From positions 1 through 64,000 of the forward strand of contig NZ_JACHFN010000013.1 in NCBI RefSeq assembly GCF_014201885.1: DNA of 64,000 bases. The letters are read 5' to 3'. Origin of the DNA: Deinococcus budaensis (GTDB lineage Bacteria; Deinococcota; Deinococci; Deinococcales; Deinococcaceae). Of this stretch, positions 1 through 9,299 are shown piece after piece. The notes under the pieces were generated by a model. The model was not told the origin of the DNA and did not search any database. It saw only the letters and a program-made list of their open reading frames with translations. Every line of letters starts with the position of its first letter. The stretch's first letter is position 1. The position numbers were made by a program, and so were the translations under genes.

Positions 1-107
1 GGCCTTGATGCCCTTCGTGCCGTGCTCAGCAACTCGAAACGCAGCACTGGAAGGGCCTTCCCCGATTGCCTTGCCACTTTTGACCCCTAGAGAGGTTTTT
101 CTCTAAA
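1..107 (+). mobile_element. Right end of an insertion sequence (IS4-like transposase C-terminus)
   Basis: A reading frame open from the window edge encodes the last 29 residues of a protein (GLDALRAVLSNSKRSTGRAF and nine more) and stops with TAG at 88-90. The start of this tail resembles the C-terminal end of IS4-type transposases; that is recalled similarity, not a search. Directly after the stop lies a short inverted repeat (AGAGA ... TCTCT, about 89-104), the kind of sequence found at an IS tip. The methyltransferase frame becomes recognisable just after this point and has a stop (TGA, 81-83) inside the IS sequence, so the IS appears to have inserted into that gene. The rest of the element lies outside the window. 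Confidence 0.55.
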
Positions 108-830
108 GGGCAGAGTGACATCATCCTCGACTTCTTTGCCGGTTCTGGCACCACCGGGCACGCCGTCATGTCCCAGAACGCCGCCGACAATGGCAACCGT
201 CAATTCATCCTTGTCCAACTTCCCGAACCGCTGGACCCGGCCAAAGCCGAGCAGAAAACCGCCGCCGACTTCTGCGACTCTCTCGGCGTGCCGCGCAACA
301 TTGCCGAGCTGACCAAGGAACGCCTGCGCCGGGCGGGGGCGAAGGTGAAGGCCGAGAATCCCATGTTCGCGGGCGACACGGGCTTCCGGGTGTTCAAGCT
401 GGACAGCAGCAACCTGACGGGCTGGGACAGCGACGCGGCGCGGGCTGACCTGCCCGGCACCCTGCTGAGGGCCGAGGACAACATCAAGTCGGGCCGCACG
501 GACACGGACGTGCTGTACGAGGTGCTGCTCAAGCTGGGGCTGCCGCTGACTACGCTGATTGAGGAACGCACGGTGGCAGGCCTGCCCGTGCAGATGGTAG
601 GTGGCGGTGTGCTGATGGCGTGTCTGGCGCGGCGCATCACGGCGGCGCAGGTGCCGGAGTTAGGCCGGGGCATGGCCGACTGGTTGGAGGCCGAGAACGC
701 GGCGGGGGAAGCGCACGTGCTGTTCCTCGACAGCGCCTTTGAGAACGACACGGCCAAGCTGAACCTGGGCAAATACCTGACGCAGCGGGCTGAGATGCTG
801 GGGCGGAACTGGGTGGTGCGTTCGCTATGA
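108..830 (+). pseudogene. mod: C-terminal remnant of type III restriction modification subunit (Mod)
   Basis: The frame can be read from about 108 and carries the AdoMet-binding motif DFFAGSGTTGHAV (about 129-167), the FxGxG motif of DNA methyltransferases. The C-terminal region after it ends in about 220 residues and resembles type III Mod proteins. Intact Mod proteins are usually 500-700 residues, so the N-terminal half with the catalytic (D/N)PPY motif and most target recognition is missing from the visible sequence. Upstream the frame hits a stop inside the IS end at 81-83. The stop TGA overlaps the ATG of res (ATGA at 827-830), the usual mod-res arrangement. An internal ATG at 168 could give a fragment, but without the catalytic motif it should not methylate DNA. 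If the 5' half survives beyond the IS it lies outside the window. Confidence 0.8.
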
Positions 831-3800
831 AAATCCAGTTTGAATCGAATCTGGACTATCAGGCGCAGGCGGTGGAGGCAGTGGCGGGCCTGTTCGCCGG
901 GCAGGACATCAACCGCACCGAATTCACCGTGTCGGCGGGCGTGCGCGGCAACCAGCCGGACCTGGGCCTCATCGAATCCGACCTCGGGATCGGCAACCGC
1001 CTGGGCCTGTTGCCGGACGAAATCCACAAGAACCTCAACGGGATTCAACTGGGCAACGGCCTCGCGCCGTCCGCGTCCCCGCTTGTGGGTGACTACACCA
1101 TCGAGATGGAGACGGGCACCGGCAAGACCTACGTGTACCTGCGAACGGCCTTTGAGCTGCATCGGCGCTACGGCTTTACCAAGTTCGTGATCGTGGTCCC
1201 CAGCATCGCCATCAAGGAAGGCGTGATGAAGTCGCTGGAGATGACCGGAACGCACTTCAAGACGCTGTATCCGGAGGCGAAGGGCTACAGCTTTTATGCC
1301 TACGACAGCGCGAAGCTGAATCAGGTGCGCGACTTTGCCACCAGCTCCAGCGTGCGTTTCATGGTGGCGACCATCCAGAGCCTCTACAGCGTGCAGGAAG
1401 CGGGCGAGGACATTGAGGGCGGTAAGGCGGGCGGCAAAGGCAAGGCTGAACGCGTTATCCACCGTCCCCATGAGCAGACGGGCGGAGAGAGGCCCATCGA
1501 CCTGGTTCGCGCGACCAACCCGGTGCTGATCGTGGACGAGCCGCAAAGCGTGTATGGCGACGCCGGGAAGGGCAAGAAGGGTGGGGGAGGACAGGGAAGA
1601 AAGGCCCTGAGCCTGCTGAACCCCCTGGCGACGTTGCGCTACAGCGCTACACCGCTCGACCGCACGCAGTTGGTTTTCCGCTTAGACGCCGTGGACGCTT
1701 ATGAGCGCAAGTTGGTCAAGGGCATCGAGGTGGCGTCCATGCAGGTGAGCAGCGGCCATAACAGGCCGTATGTGCGCGTGGTGGACATCAAGGCAGGGAA
1801 GGCCCGCACGGGGCCGACGGCTACCCTGGAAATCGATGTTTTAAGGGGCGATAAGGTCACGCGCCGGGAAGTGAAGGTGCAGGACGGCGACAGCTTGCAG
1901 GAACTCTCCGGCGGCCGTGACCTGTACCACGACATGCTGGTGGGCGAGATTCGCTCCGGGCGTGGGGACACCATGCTGGAACTCAAGGTGCCGGGGGACG
2001 TGCTCTGGCTGAAGCCCGGCGAGGAATACGGCGGCCTCAACCCCACAGATCTCGCCCGCGCCATGATCAGCCGCACCATCCGCGAACACCTGGACAAGGA
2101 ACTGCTGCTGCGTCCCCGGGGCATCAAGGTGCTGAGTCTGTTCTTCATCGACCGAGTGTCAAACTACCGCACCTACAGTGATAACGGCGAACCTGGTAAT
2201 GGACCGTATGCCGACCTTTTTGAAGATGAGTATAAGCGGGCGGCCAGGGACCCGCGGTACGCCACACTCTTTGGAGGTGTGGACCTAGAGACAGAGGCCA
2301 GGGAGGTTCATAACGGGTACTTCAGTGAGGATAAGAAAGGGCGCTTTAAGGACACCTCCGGCAGCACGGCGGATGACGCAGACGCCTACAACCTCATCAT
2401 GCGCAAGAAGGAAAGCCTGCTAGACCTGAGAACGCCACTGAAGTTCATCTTCTCCCACAGCGCCCTGCGCGAGGGCTGGGATAACCCCAACGTCTTCCAG
2501 ATCTGCGTATTACGCGAGATCGGCACCGAGCGCGAGCGGCGGCAGACCATTGGGCGCGGCCTGCGCCTTGCGGTCAACCAGAAGGGCGAGCGGGTACGGG
2601 ATGAGGGCGTGAACATCCTGACGGTCATCGCCAGCGAGTCCTACGAGGACTTCGCCGAGAACCTTCAGAAGGAAATCGAAGAAGACCTGCAGATTAAGTT
2701 CGGCGTGGTGGAGGAACATCAGTTCGCGACGATTCCTCTCGTCGATGGTCAAGGCAATGTGACTCCGCTGGGCATAGAGAAGTCGCGGGAATTGCAAGGT
2801 TTCCTCCGCAGTCAGGGCTACCTGAGCAGCGCGGGCAAGGTGGAAGACAAACTCCGCGTCGACCTCAAGGCGGATACGGTGCACCTTCCGGAAGCCTTCG
2901 AAACGGTGCGGCCTGACATCCTGGCCGTGCTGAAAAAGCTGGCGGGCAAGCTCGACATCCGCAACGCCGACGAAACCGTGACGGTTCAGCCCAACCGTGC
3001 CGTCCTGGACGACCCGGAGTTCAGGGCACTCTGGGACCGCATCAGCGCCCGCACCACCTACGAGGTTGAGGTGGACACAGAGGTCTTGATCTCTGAGTGC
3101 GTGAAAGCTGTTAATGCCATGCCCATCGTCCCACGCTCCCAGGTGCAAACCACCATTGTCGACATCGAAGTAGACCGTAGCGGCGTGCAGGCGAAGGTCA
3201 AGGAAACGCATGCCCCCACCACCCTGCGGGAAGATGATCTGGTCCTTCCAGATCTGCTGGGGGCCTTGCAGGACCGCACGGAACTCACCCGCCGCACCCT
3301 GAGCGCCATTCTGCGGGACTCTGACCGCTTGGGCGACTTCAAGAAGAATCCCCAGGCCTTCATCGAGCTGGTCAGCGCAGCTATCAACACCCGCAAGATC
3401 AAGCTGCTCGTTGATGGCATCCAGTACCACAAGACGGGTGAGGCGTACGCGCAGACGCTGCTGGACGGCCCCATCCCCACCCTGAAAGACATCCTGAAGG
3501 TCAAAAAGGGCGCCTACGATCACGTTATCTACGAATCGGACGTGGAAAAAAGCTTCGCGGCCGATCTGGAGAGGAACAGCGCCGTCAAGGTCTACGCCAA
3601 GCTGCCGGGCTGGTTCCGCGTGCCCACGCCCCTGGGGGACTACAACCCGGACTGGGCCATCCTGCTGCAGGTCGAGGACAAGGAGAAGCTGTGCTTCGTT
3701 GCGGAAACGAAAAGCACCCTCTGGACGGGCGCCCTGCGGGAGAAGGAAGCCCTCAAGATCGACTGCGGGAGACGGCATTTCGCGGTGCTGGCCGCCGACA

Positions 3801-3877
3801 CGGTGGGAGGCGCCCTGCAGTATGAGGTTGTCAGGTCCCTGGAAGACGTGTTCAGCCAGAGTGAGGGCGCGTCCTAA
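827..3877 (+). CDS. res: Type III restriction enzyme Res subunit (helicase/endonuclease)
   Basis: This 1016-residue protein has the two-part architecture of type III Res subunits. The SF2 motor shows Walker A METGTGKTY at about residues 94-102, motif II as DEPQ at 237-240 (a DEAD-box variant familiar from this family), SATP at 273-276 and QTIGRGLRLAV (motif VI). The C-terminal PD-(D/E)XK nuclease shows NPDW with D942 and FVAETKS with E960 and K962. Res normally works only in a complex with Mod, which recognises the site and directs cleavage of unmethylated head-to-head sites. Here Res is full length and all motifs are present while Mod is truncated by an IS, so the system is probably inactive for sequence-specific restriction unless another Mod supplies specificity. 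Confidence 0.93.
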   Translation: MKIQFESNLDYQAQAVEAVAGLFAGQDINRTEFTVSAGVRGNQPDLGLIESDLGIGNRLGLLPDEIHKNLNGIQLGNGLAPSASPLVGDYTIEMETGTGKTYVYLRTAFELHRRYGFTKFVIVVPSIAIKEGVMKSLEMTGTHFKTLYPEAKGYSFYAYDSAKLNQVRDFATSSSVRFMVATIQSLYSVQEAGEDIEGGKAGGKGKAERVIHRPHEQTGGERPIDLVRATNPVLIVDEPQSVYGDAGKGKKGGGGQGRKALSLLNPLATLRYSATPLDRTQLVFRLDAVDAYERKLVKGIEVASMQVSSGHNRPYVRVVDIKAGKARTGPTATLEIDVLRGDKVTRREVKVQDGDSLQELSGGRDLYHDMLVGEIRSGRGDTMLELKVPGDVLWLKPGEEYGGLNPTDLARAMISRTIREHLDKELLLRPRGIKVLSLFFIDRVSNYRTYSDNGEPGNGPYADLFEDEYKRAARDPRYATLFGGVDLETEAREVHNGYFSEDKKGRFKDTSGSTADDADAYNLIMRKKESLLDLRTPLKFIFSHSALREGWDNPNVFQICVLREIGTERERRQTIGRGLRLAVNQKGERVRDEGVNILTVIASESYEDFAENLQKEIEEDLQIKFGVVEEHQFATIPLVDGQGNVTPLGIEKSRELQGFLRSQGYLSSAGKVEDKLRVDLKADTVHLPEAFETVRPDILAVLKKLAGKLDIRNADETVTVQPNRAVLDDPEFRALWDRISARTTYEVEVDTEVLISECVKAVNAMPIVPRSQVQTTIVDIEVDRSGVQAKVKETHAPTTLREDDLVLPDLLGALQDRTELTRRTLSAILRDSDRLGDFKKNPQAFIELVSAAINTRKIKLLVDGIQYHKTGEAYAQTLLDGPIPTLKDILKVKKGAYDHVIYESDVEKSFAADLERNSAVKVYAKLPGWFRVPTPLGDYNPDWAILLQVEDKEKLCFVAETKSTLWTGALREKEALKIDCGRRHFAVLAADTVGGALQYEVVRSLEDVFSQSEGAS

Positions 3878-3919
3878 TACGTCAGCCATTGACGCGTCCG
3901 CAGGTGATGCTCTCCCTAC

Positions 3920-4570
3920 ATGAACATCCTGGCCCCCGACCTCCGCTGGTACGCCCTGTTCAGGGAGACGCGCACCTACTCCCCAGGAGCTGTGCTGCTG
4001 AACTTTGACCGCGATATCCGTGATGAACTCACGGAACGCGGTTTTTCTTACGCGGACTACCGCCGCACGGCTTCGGAGAAGGAGGCCTGGATGTACTTCC
4101 AGGCCCACCAGGACCGCGTCTCGGTGTACCCGGAGGCCGACCGTTACCGCAAGGCCCGGGAGCGACGCTACCGCTGCTGGTACTGCGGCAAGACCCTGGA
4201 CATGCGGTCTTTCGGCCAGCCGGACAGCGCGGAACTGGAGCATCAGACGCCGCGTTGCCGGCAGACGCCGGAGGTCACCGCCGACAGCAACAAGGTCACC
4301 AGTTGCCGGGAATGCAACAACCCGGCCAAGGGCGGCAAGGGCAACCGGACCCTCGAGGAGTACCGCCAGGCGCTGCTGGAAGCCCGGATGCCTCACGGGC
4401 AACATCTGTTCTTCTATGGCGAATGGTTGAAGTTCGTCGCCTTGAGCCGCGCGGGGAGACTGCCCCACGGCCTCAGGAGCCTCGCCTGTCAATCGTTCCT
4501 TCGTTCCGGCAGGGGGCTGGCCTTTCCGGTCTCCCTGCTGCTCGCTGACCTGGAGGACGTCACCCCATGA
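3920..4570 (+). CDS. HNH endonuclease
   Basis: This 216-residue protein has a clear HNH/zinc-finger nuclease core: CWYC at residues 86-89, the catalytic-type histidine in ELEHQTP (H108), then a second cysteine pair with asparagine in SCRECNN (C129, C132, N133). About 85 residues of unassigned sequence precede the nuclease and may bind DNA or a partner. It starts 42 bases after res and its stop overlaps the ATG of the next helicase gene (ATGA at 4567-4570), so nuclease and helicase are translationally coupled. The context suggests a nuclease-helicase pair in a defence cluster. Its target is unknown. Confidence 0.85.
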   Translation: MNILAPDLRWYALFRETRTYSPGAVLLNFDRDIRDELTERGFSYADYRRTASEKEAWMYFQAHQDRVSVYPEADRYRKARERRYRCWYCGKTLDMRSFGQPDSAELEHQTPRCRQTPEVTADSNKVTSCRECNNPAKGGKGNRTLEEYRQALLEARMPHGQHLFFYGEWLKFVALSRAGRLPHGLRSLACQSFLRSGRGLAFPVSLLLADLEDVTP

Positions 4571-7500
4571 CCCGCCATCCCGAGCACCCCCACGAATCCG
4601 AGGTCCTGGCGAAAACCGTGCAGGCCATCGACACGGCCCTGAAGCGCCACCGCGGCGCCCACTTCGAGAGCGGGGGCAACAACTTCACCAACCGTGTCCT
4701 CAACAGCGGGCTGCGGGAGGACATCCTGACCCAGCTCGAGGAGTTCGGGCACGAGCCGTACTTCGCCCGGCTGGATTTCGTGGACACCCGCGGGCCGCAG
4801 AAGGTGTACTTCGGCCACGCCCACCTGCCCTTCTCTCATGGCACCGTTCTGGACTGGCGCTGCGACCTCTACAGCCTGTACCTGGGCGGGAATGCCCGCC
4901 CGCAGGAGTACCGGGTTCAGGCGACCGGCAGGACGCACAAGGTGGAACTTCTGCTCAAGCGGCGGCTGGAGATCCGGGACAGGGCCCTTCTCGATGTGTC
5001 GGACACCGTGGACTACCGGGCAGTCCAGCCGAAGCTTCCCACAGCCGCACGTCCACCAAGCGGTCAGGCTGCACCGCCCCCTTCCTCCGTCCGCCCCCCC
5101 GACGTTCAAACCGATGAGTTCCTGATCCGGAAGCTGAAGACGCGCGGGGACTCCCGGCTCCAGGACATCGTCGCCACCATTCAGGCTGATCAGGACGCCA
5201 TCATCCGTGCCCCGCTCGACGCGACCCTGCTGCTGCACGGTGTGGCGGGGAGCGGCAAGACCTCGATCGCCTACCACCGGCTGGCGTTCCTGATGTTCAC
5301 CGAGCACGGGTACAAGCTCAAGCCGCAGCAGATTCTGGTGATCGGCCCGAACCGTATGTTCCTGGGGTACGTGAGCGACCTGCTGCCCTCGCTGGGCGTC
5401 GGAGGCATCGAGCAGCGGACCTTCGCGGACTGGGCGTGGGCGAGGATGCGCAGGAGGAACGCGGCCCTGCCGGAGTCGCCCGTCTTCACGGACATGGTGG
5501 AGGTGAAACTGGGGGAACCCAGGGCGCGGAAGCTGGACCTGGAGCGGTGGTGGCTGAGCGCCCGCGTGAGGGGCAGCCTGAGGTTCCGCCAGGTGCTGGA
5601 GCGGCACGTTCAGCACCTGGCGGCCCACCCGCCGCTCCCGACGCGGGAGTTCAGGAGCGAACTTCAACTGGATTATGTCGCGGACGACCAGAAGCACTAT
5701 GTGTTGACGCCCGAGGAGGTCGCGGGGCTCTGGGCACAAACGGAGGAAGAGACGCCGCTCGCGCAGCGCCGGGAGCAGCTGCTCTCGCTGGCCCAGGGCC
5801 AGTTCAACGATTGGTTTACCCGTGAGATCGGTCCGGTCGAGGGTCCTGACGAGGCCAGGGAGCTGCGGCGGCAGCGGACGTTGATTCGCAACCACCTGAC
5901 ACGCAGCTGGAAGACCATCGACGTGCTGGAAGCGTATGAGGATGTCTTTCAGGCTGGACACCTGTCCGCCGTGGCCAGGGGCATCCTCAGTGCAGCGGAG
6001 CAGAACGCCCTGCGCCTGACACGACCTGTCAGAGTGACTGGGAAGAGCGGCAACGGTCCCACTCCGCCCCTGAGAATCGATCTCGCCGACCTGCCCGGCC
6101 TGTTCGTGTTGCATCAGGAGCTCTACGGTGTGCAGCCCGCTGCCTACCGCCACCTGGTGGTGGACGAGGCGCAGGACTTCTCGCCGCTCCAGCTGCAGAT
6201 CCTGTTGGAGGCCTGCCCGAACCGCTCCGCCACCATCGTGGGAGACACTGCACAGAGCATCTACGCCTACCGGGGCATCGAGGAGTGGGACGAGTTCGAC
6301 GCCCTGCTGCCTCCCGCCGAGCTCCAGAAGCACCTGATCCGCCAGAACTACCGCAGCACCGCGCCTATCGTGGCCGTCGGCAACGCCGTTCAGCAGGTCC
6401 TGCGCGGCGAGAAGGCGCTGCTTTCCCAGGCCATTCAACGTTCCGGTCCCCGCCCCCGGATGGTGGCCCTGGCGTCTGAGGAGCAGCAGGCACGCCATCT
6501 GCTGGCCCAGATCAGAGAACTGCGGCAAGCGGGTCACCCCAGCATCGCGGTCATCCTGCCGAGAACGGGTCAGGTGGCCGAGGTCAGTGCCTTCCTCACC
6601 CGCCACCAGGTGGAGCACCAGGCCCTGACCGAGGACCAGGAGGTGACGTCCGGGACACTCCGCGGCGTGACTGTCCTGCCCGCGGCGCTCTCCAAGGGGC
6701 TGGAGTTTGCGGCGGTGCTGGTGCCGTTCGCCGACGAGGAGCATTACAGCCGGGCCAGCCGTCACGAGGGCCATCTGATGTACGTGGCCCTCTCGCGGGC
6801 GCTGCACGAACTGCGTCTCTGCGCGGTGGGGCGCTTCACCGGGTGGCTGGATCAGGCACAGCAGGAAGCTGAGGTGGACTACAGCCACCTATCCCGCCCT
6901 CCGATCGTCTGGAAAGGCCAGAAGCTTCTGGCCCAGTTGCGCGAGACGCGCCGGCAGCGGGTCCCCTTTTCTGAAATAGCAGGAGAGATCGCCCTGCGGG
7001 TAGAAACCCTCCTTCGCGACGGTCAGTTTGATGAGGTGCTTGAGGCCTACGCGCAGCTGGGCCAGGTCGCTCGGCCCACGTTGAATGATCTGCTGCTGCT
7101 CCTGGCGGAGCGCGACGAGGAACTGTTCGTGCGGCGCGCCCTCGACTTCCGGGTGCCCGAGGCCCTGCGGGAGAGGCTGGAAGAGGCCATGACCCATTTG
7201 GGGCAGCAACAGTGTCCGCGCCTCTGGGTGTACCAGAAGCGGCTGGACCTCCTCCTGTCCGGAGAGGGAAACCCTGCTCCTTCTCCCTCTCCTGCGGCAC
7301 CCTCAAAGACCAGCACAGTCACGTCCCTGCCTCCCTTCCAAGAACGGTCACCAGGGCAGTCGATGAGTCACGCCGCGTTGAAGCGGCAGCTTCAACCGAG
7401 GGCGCAGCCATTGCCGAAAAAGGTCAGAAAGACGATCCTCCGCTACCGGTCCCAGGTGGTGGCCCAGATCCCGGTCCCTCTCCGCGCCCTGGTGGAGGCA

Positions 7501-7596
7501 GGGTTGCAACTCAACCTGTTTGATGACCAGACAGCAGCGGCGGTGCGGACGGCATTCCGAAAGGTTACCGGACGCTTCCCTGAGGAGCTGGGTTAA
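4567..7596 (+). CDS. HelD-like superfamily 1 helicase (UvrD/Rep family)
   Basis: This is a 1009-residue SF1 helicase with Walker A GVAGSGKTS (K231), DEAQDFSPLQ (D533), GDTAQSIYAYRG, the QNYRST motif, and C-terminal motifs LSKGLEFAAVLV and YVALSRALHELRL. The domain order and the AGSGKTSIAYHR type of Walker A resemble the HelD/DNA helicase IV group. The first roughly 200 residues hold no motor motif, and the last 150 or so are low-complexity followed by a basic segment. It overlaps the HNH gene by four bases, so the two are probably made together. HelD proteins can act on RNA polymerase or DNA; pairing with an HNH nuclease points to DNA processing in defence. That role is inferred. Confidence 0.85.
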   Translation: MTRHPEHPHESEVLAKTVQAIDTALKRHRGAHFESGGNNFTNRVLNSGLREDILTQLEEFGHEPYFARLDFVDTRGPQKVYFGHAHLPFSHGTVLDWRCDLYSLYLGGNARPQEYRVQATGRTHKVELLLKRRLEIRDRALLDVSDTVDYRAVQPKLPTAARPPSGQAAPPPSSVRPPDVQTDEFLIRKLKTRGDSRLQDIVATIQADQDAIIRAPLDATLLLHGVAGSGKTSIAYHRLAFLMFTEHGYKLKPQQILVIGPNRMFLGYVSDLLPSLGVGGIEQRTFADWAWARMRRRNAALPESPVFTDMVEVKLGEPRARKLDLERWWLSARVRGSLRFRQVLERHVQHLAAHPPLPTREFRSELQLDYVADDQKHYVLTPEEVAGLWAQTEEETPLAQRREQLLSLAQGQFNDWFTREIGPVEGPDEARELRRQRTLIRNHLTRSWKTIDVLEAYEDVFQAGHLSAVARGILSAAEQNALRLTRPVRVTGKSGNGPTPPLRIDLADLPGLFVLHQELYGVQPAAYRHLVVDEAQDFSPLQLQILLEACPNRSATIVGDTAQSIYAYRGIEEWDEFDALLPPAELQKHLIRQNYRSTAPIVAVGNAVQQVLRGEKALLSQAIQRSGPRPRMVALASEEQQARHLLAQIRELRQAGHPSIAVILPRTGQVAEVSAFLTRHQVEHQALTEDQEVTSGTLRGVTVLPAALSKGLEFAAVLVPFADEEHYSRASRHEGHLMYVALSRALHELRLCAVGRFTGWLDQAQQEAEVDYSHLSRPPIVWKGQKLLAQLRETRRQRVPFSEIAGEIALRVETLLRDGQFDEVLEAYAQLGQVARPTLNDLLLLLAERDEELFVRRALDFRVPEALRERLEEAMTHLGQQQCPRLWVYQKRLDLLLSGEGNPAPSPSPAAPSKTSTVTSLPPFQERSPGQSMSHAALKRQLQPRAQPLPKKVRKTILRYRSQVVAQIPVPLRALVEAGLQLNLFDDQTAAAVRTAFRKVTGRFPEELG

Positions 7597-7601
7597 CGTC
7601 G

Positions 7602-7634
7602 GGGCCAAAGTGCTGTGACGAGGTGTGTTGGCCC
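7602..7634. terminator. Candidate bidirectional terminator between convergent genes
   Basis: GGGCCAA at 7602-7608 and TTGGCCC at 7628-7634 form a perfect 7-base stem with a 19-base loop in the gap between the convergent HelD-like and HAD-DprA genes. There is no strong T tract, so the call rests on position and the inverted repeat only. Confidence 0.3.
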
Positions 7635-7648
7635 GGGCGATGGGGCGG

Positions 7649-9127
7649 TCATAAGGTGAACAGGGGAGCCCCGTCCCTGGCCTCCTCGCCCTCCATCTGG
7701 CGTTCCAGCCCGGGGTAGTCCTGCCTTCCAGTCAAGCGCATGATCTTCTTCAGCGCGTCTGGTCCGCACCCAAGCTGCATGCGGCGCTCCTCGTCTGTGC
7801 CGCGCTCAAGCAGCTGGAGGCCCGTGATCTTTGGCGCCCCGGCTTCGACGTCGGCGGCGGTGGGCACCGGGTAGGCGAGTGGGCGCCCGTAGCGCAGCGT
7901 CGCCCGACAGGCGTGCCAACTTCCCCCCTGCAGGTCGGTCTGGATCAGGACCGTGCCTCCTGACAGCCCGGCCTGGATGCGGTCACGCTCCACGAAGAAG
8001 GGGGGCCGGACCTCCACGCCAGGTGGGTATTCGGAAACCAGCGCACCATCCCGGGCAAGAATCTGTTCGGCAAGCAGGTGATGCTGCCGGGGAACAACGG
8101 TGTGCAGGCCGTGCGCCAGCACCGCCACCGTGTGGCCCCCGGCGTCGAGGGCGGCCTGGTGGGCGGCGGCGTCGACACCCAGCGCCAGCCCGCTAACCAC
8201 ACTGTGACCCCGCGACGCGAAGTGCTTGCTGATGCGCCGGGTGATCTCCACGCCATGCCGGGTGGGTTCCCGGGTGCCGATCACCGTGATCGCGGGCCCA
8301 TGGGGAAGCCGCCCACGCACATACAGCAGGGCCGGCTGTTCCCCCCGCATGCCGTGCAGGTCGGCCGGGTAGCGGGGGTCGAGCGGGCTCAGGAGCTGTA
8401 TGCCGTGGGCGGCACAGGAGGCCAGTATGTCCTCCGCCGCCTGCGCGGCCTGTTCCCAGGCGCCGCCCTGCGCGAGGGCCGCGCCGAGCCGCCGGTGGCG
8501 CGGCTCTCGCCCCGCCGCCAGATCGGGCAGCAGCTCGAGGAGCGTCTTGCGCCCCACACCGGGAAGGCGGCTGTAGGCCAGCAGCCTCTGCGTGTGGACG
8601 TTGGTTTCCGCCGGTTGTGACCTTTGTGGAATCAGCGTCCGCAGCTCGTTCGGGTGCCGCAGCACCCGCTCGTCCTGCGCCCGGGCCAGGCCGCCGCACC
8701 AGGTGGCGCGCACCGGGTGCATGCCTGCCCGCCGGGCCGCCTCCAGGTCATGGTCCTGGTCACCCACGTACGCCGCCTCGGCCGGGGACGCCACGCCGAG
8801 CTGCCCCAGGGCCAGCAGCAGCCCCTCCGGGTGAGGCTTGCGCTCGCGGACATCGCCGTAGGTGACCAGCGCGCCCCAGCGCACCCCGGGGTACAGGTGA
8901 GCAAGGACAGCGCGGGCGTACCAGCCCGGGGCCGTCGTGACGATCCCGAGCGCGCAGTGCCCCGCGAGTGAGCCGAGCGCCTCCGGCAACCCCTCCGGGG
9001 CCCGCAGGTCTGGGAGGGCTGCTTCCAGGCCAGCGCGGTCACGGCTGCGCCGCTGCCGCTCCAGGTGGGCGGAGGCGACCAGCGTATCGTCGAGGTCGAA
9101 CAGCAGGGCCTTCACGGTGTTGGACAT
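7649..9127 (-). CDS. HAD hydrolase-DprA fusion protein
   Basis: This 492-residue protein joins two domains. Residues 1 to about 165 are a haloacid-dehalogenase phosphohydrolase: DLDDT at 11-15, the VTT threonine motif at 63-65, K97 in ERKPHP and the acidic VGDQDHD at 121-127. Residues about 178-200 look like a helix-hairpin-helix (LPGVGRKTLLELL). From about 245 follows a DprA-type Rossmann fold with GTREPT (284-289), SGLALGVDAAAH (312-323) and RDRIQAGLSGG (381-391), matching the SGxARGID and RNRIIAGLS motifs of DprA. Classic DprA loads RecA on single-stranded DNA. DprA-like proteins in defence clusters may instead bind nucleotides. The ATG at 9127 was chosen because the HAD fold begins immediately after it. 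It is transcribed divergently from the multi-helicase operon, about 170 bases away. Confidence 0.85.
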   Translation of the reverse strand: MSNTVKALLFDLDDTLVASAHLERQRRSRDRAGLEAALPDLRAPEGLPEALGSLAGHCALGIVTTAPGWYARAVLAHLYPGVRWGALVTYGDVRERKPHPEGLLLALGQLGVASPAEAAYVGDQDHDLEAARRAGMHPVRATWCGGLARAQDERVLRHPNELRTLIPQRSQPAETNVHTQRLLAYSRLPGVGRKTLLELLPDLAAGREPRHRRLGAALAQGGAWEQAAQAAEDILASCAAHGIQLLSPLDPRYPADLHGMRGEQPALLYVRGRLPHGPAITVIGTREPTRHGVEITRRISKHFASRGHSVVSGLALGVDAAAHQAALDAGGHTVAVLAHGLHTVVPRQHHLLAEQILARDGALVSEYPPGVEVRPPFFVERDRIQAGLSGGTVLIQTDLQGGSWHACRATLRYGRPLAYPVPTAADVEAGAPKITGLQLLERGTDEERRMQLGCGPDALKKIMRLTGRQDYPGLERQMEGEEARDGAPLFTL

Positions 9128-9299
9128 CCTTGGGGGAGGGGAGAGGGAGGGCCGCAGCCAGAGAGGCTGGGAACAGCCGCCATTGTAAGGAGCGGCTGGG
9201 CCATCTTGCGGTTGGATTTGTGCCCACACCACCGTGACGACCGGACACTGCTGGCTATGCGGCCACGCGCCGTGAGTAATGTGGCTATGCTGGCTGCGC
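9128..9299. promoter_or_regulatory. Divergent promoter region with a repeated TGGCTATGC element
   Basis: The 172-base gap separates the HAD-DprA gene (leftward) from the operon starting at 9300 (rightward). TGGCTATGC occurs twice in direct orientation at 9252-9260 and 9282-9290, 30 bases apart, so on the same helix face. The right copy contains TATGC just upstream of the ATG at 9300 and no Shine-Dalgarno is evident, so it may be a -10 element for a leaderless or nearly leaderless mRNA. The pair could equally be the operator for the small HTH protein encoded next. Confidence 0.4.

Noticed and set aside
2510..4492. Long minus-strand frame across res and HNH genes
   Set aside because: Shadow frame; the plus-strand genes have intact motifs and overlaps.
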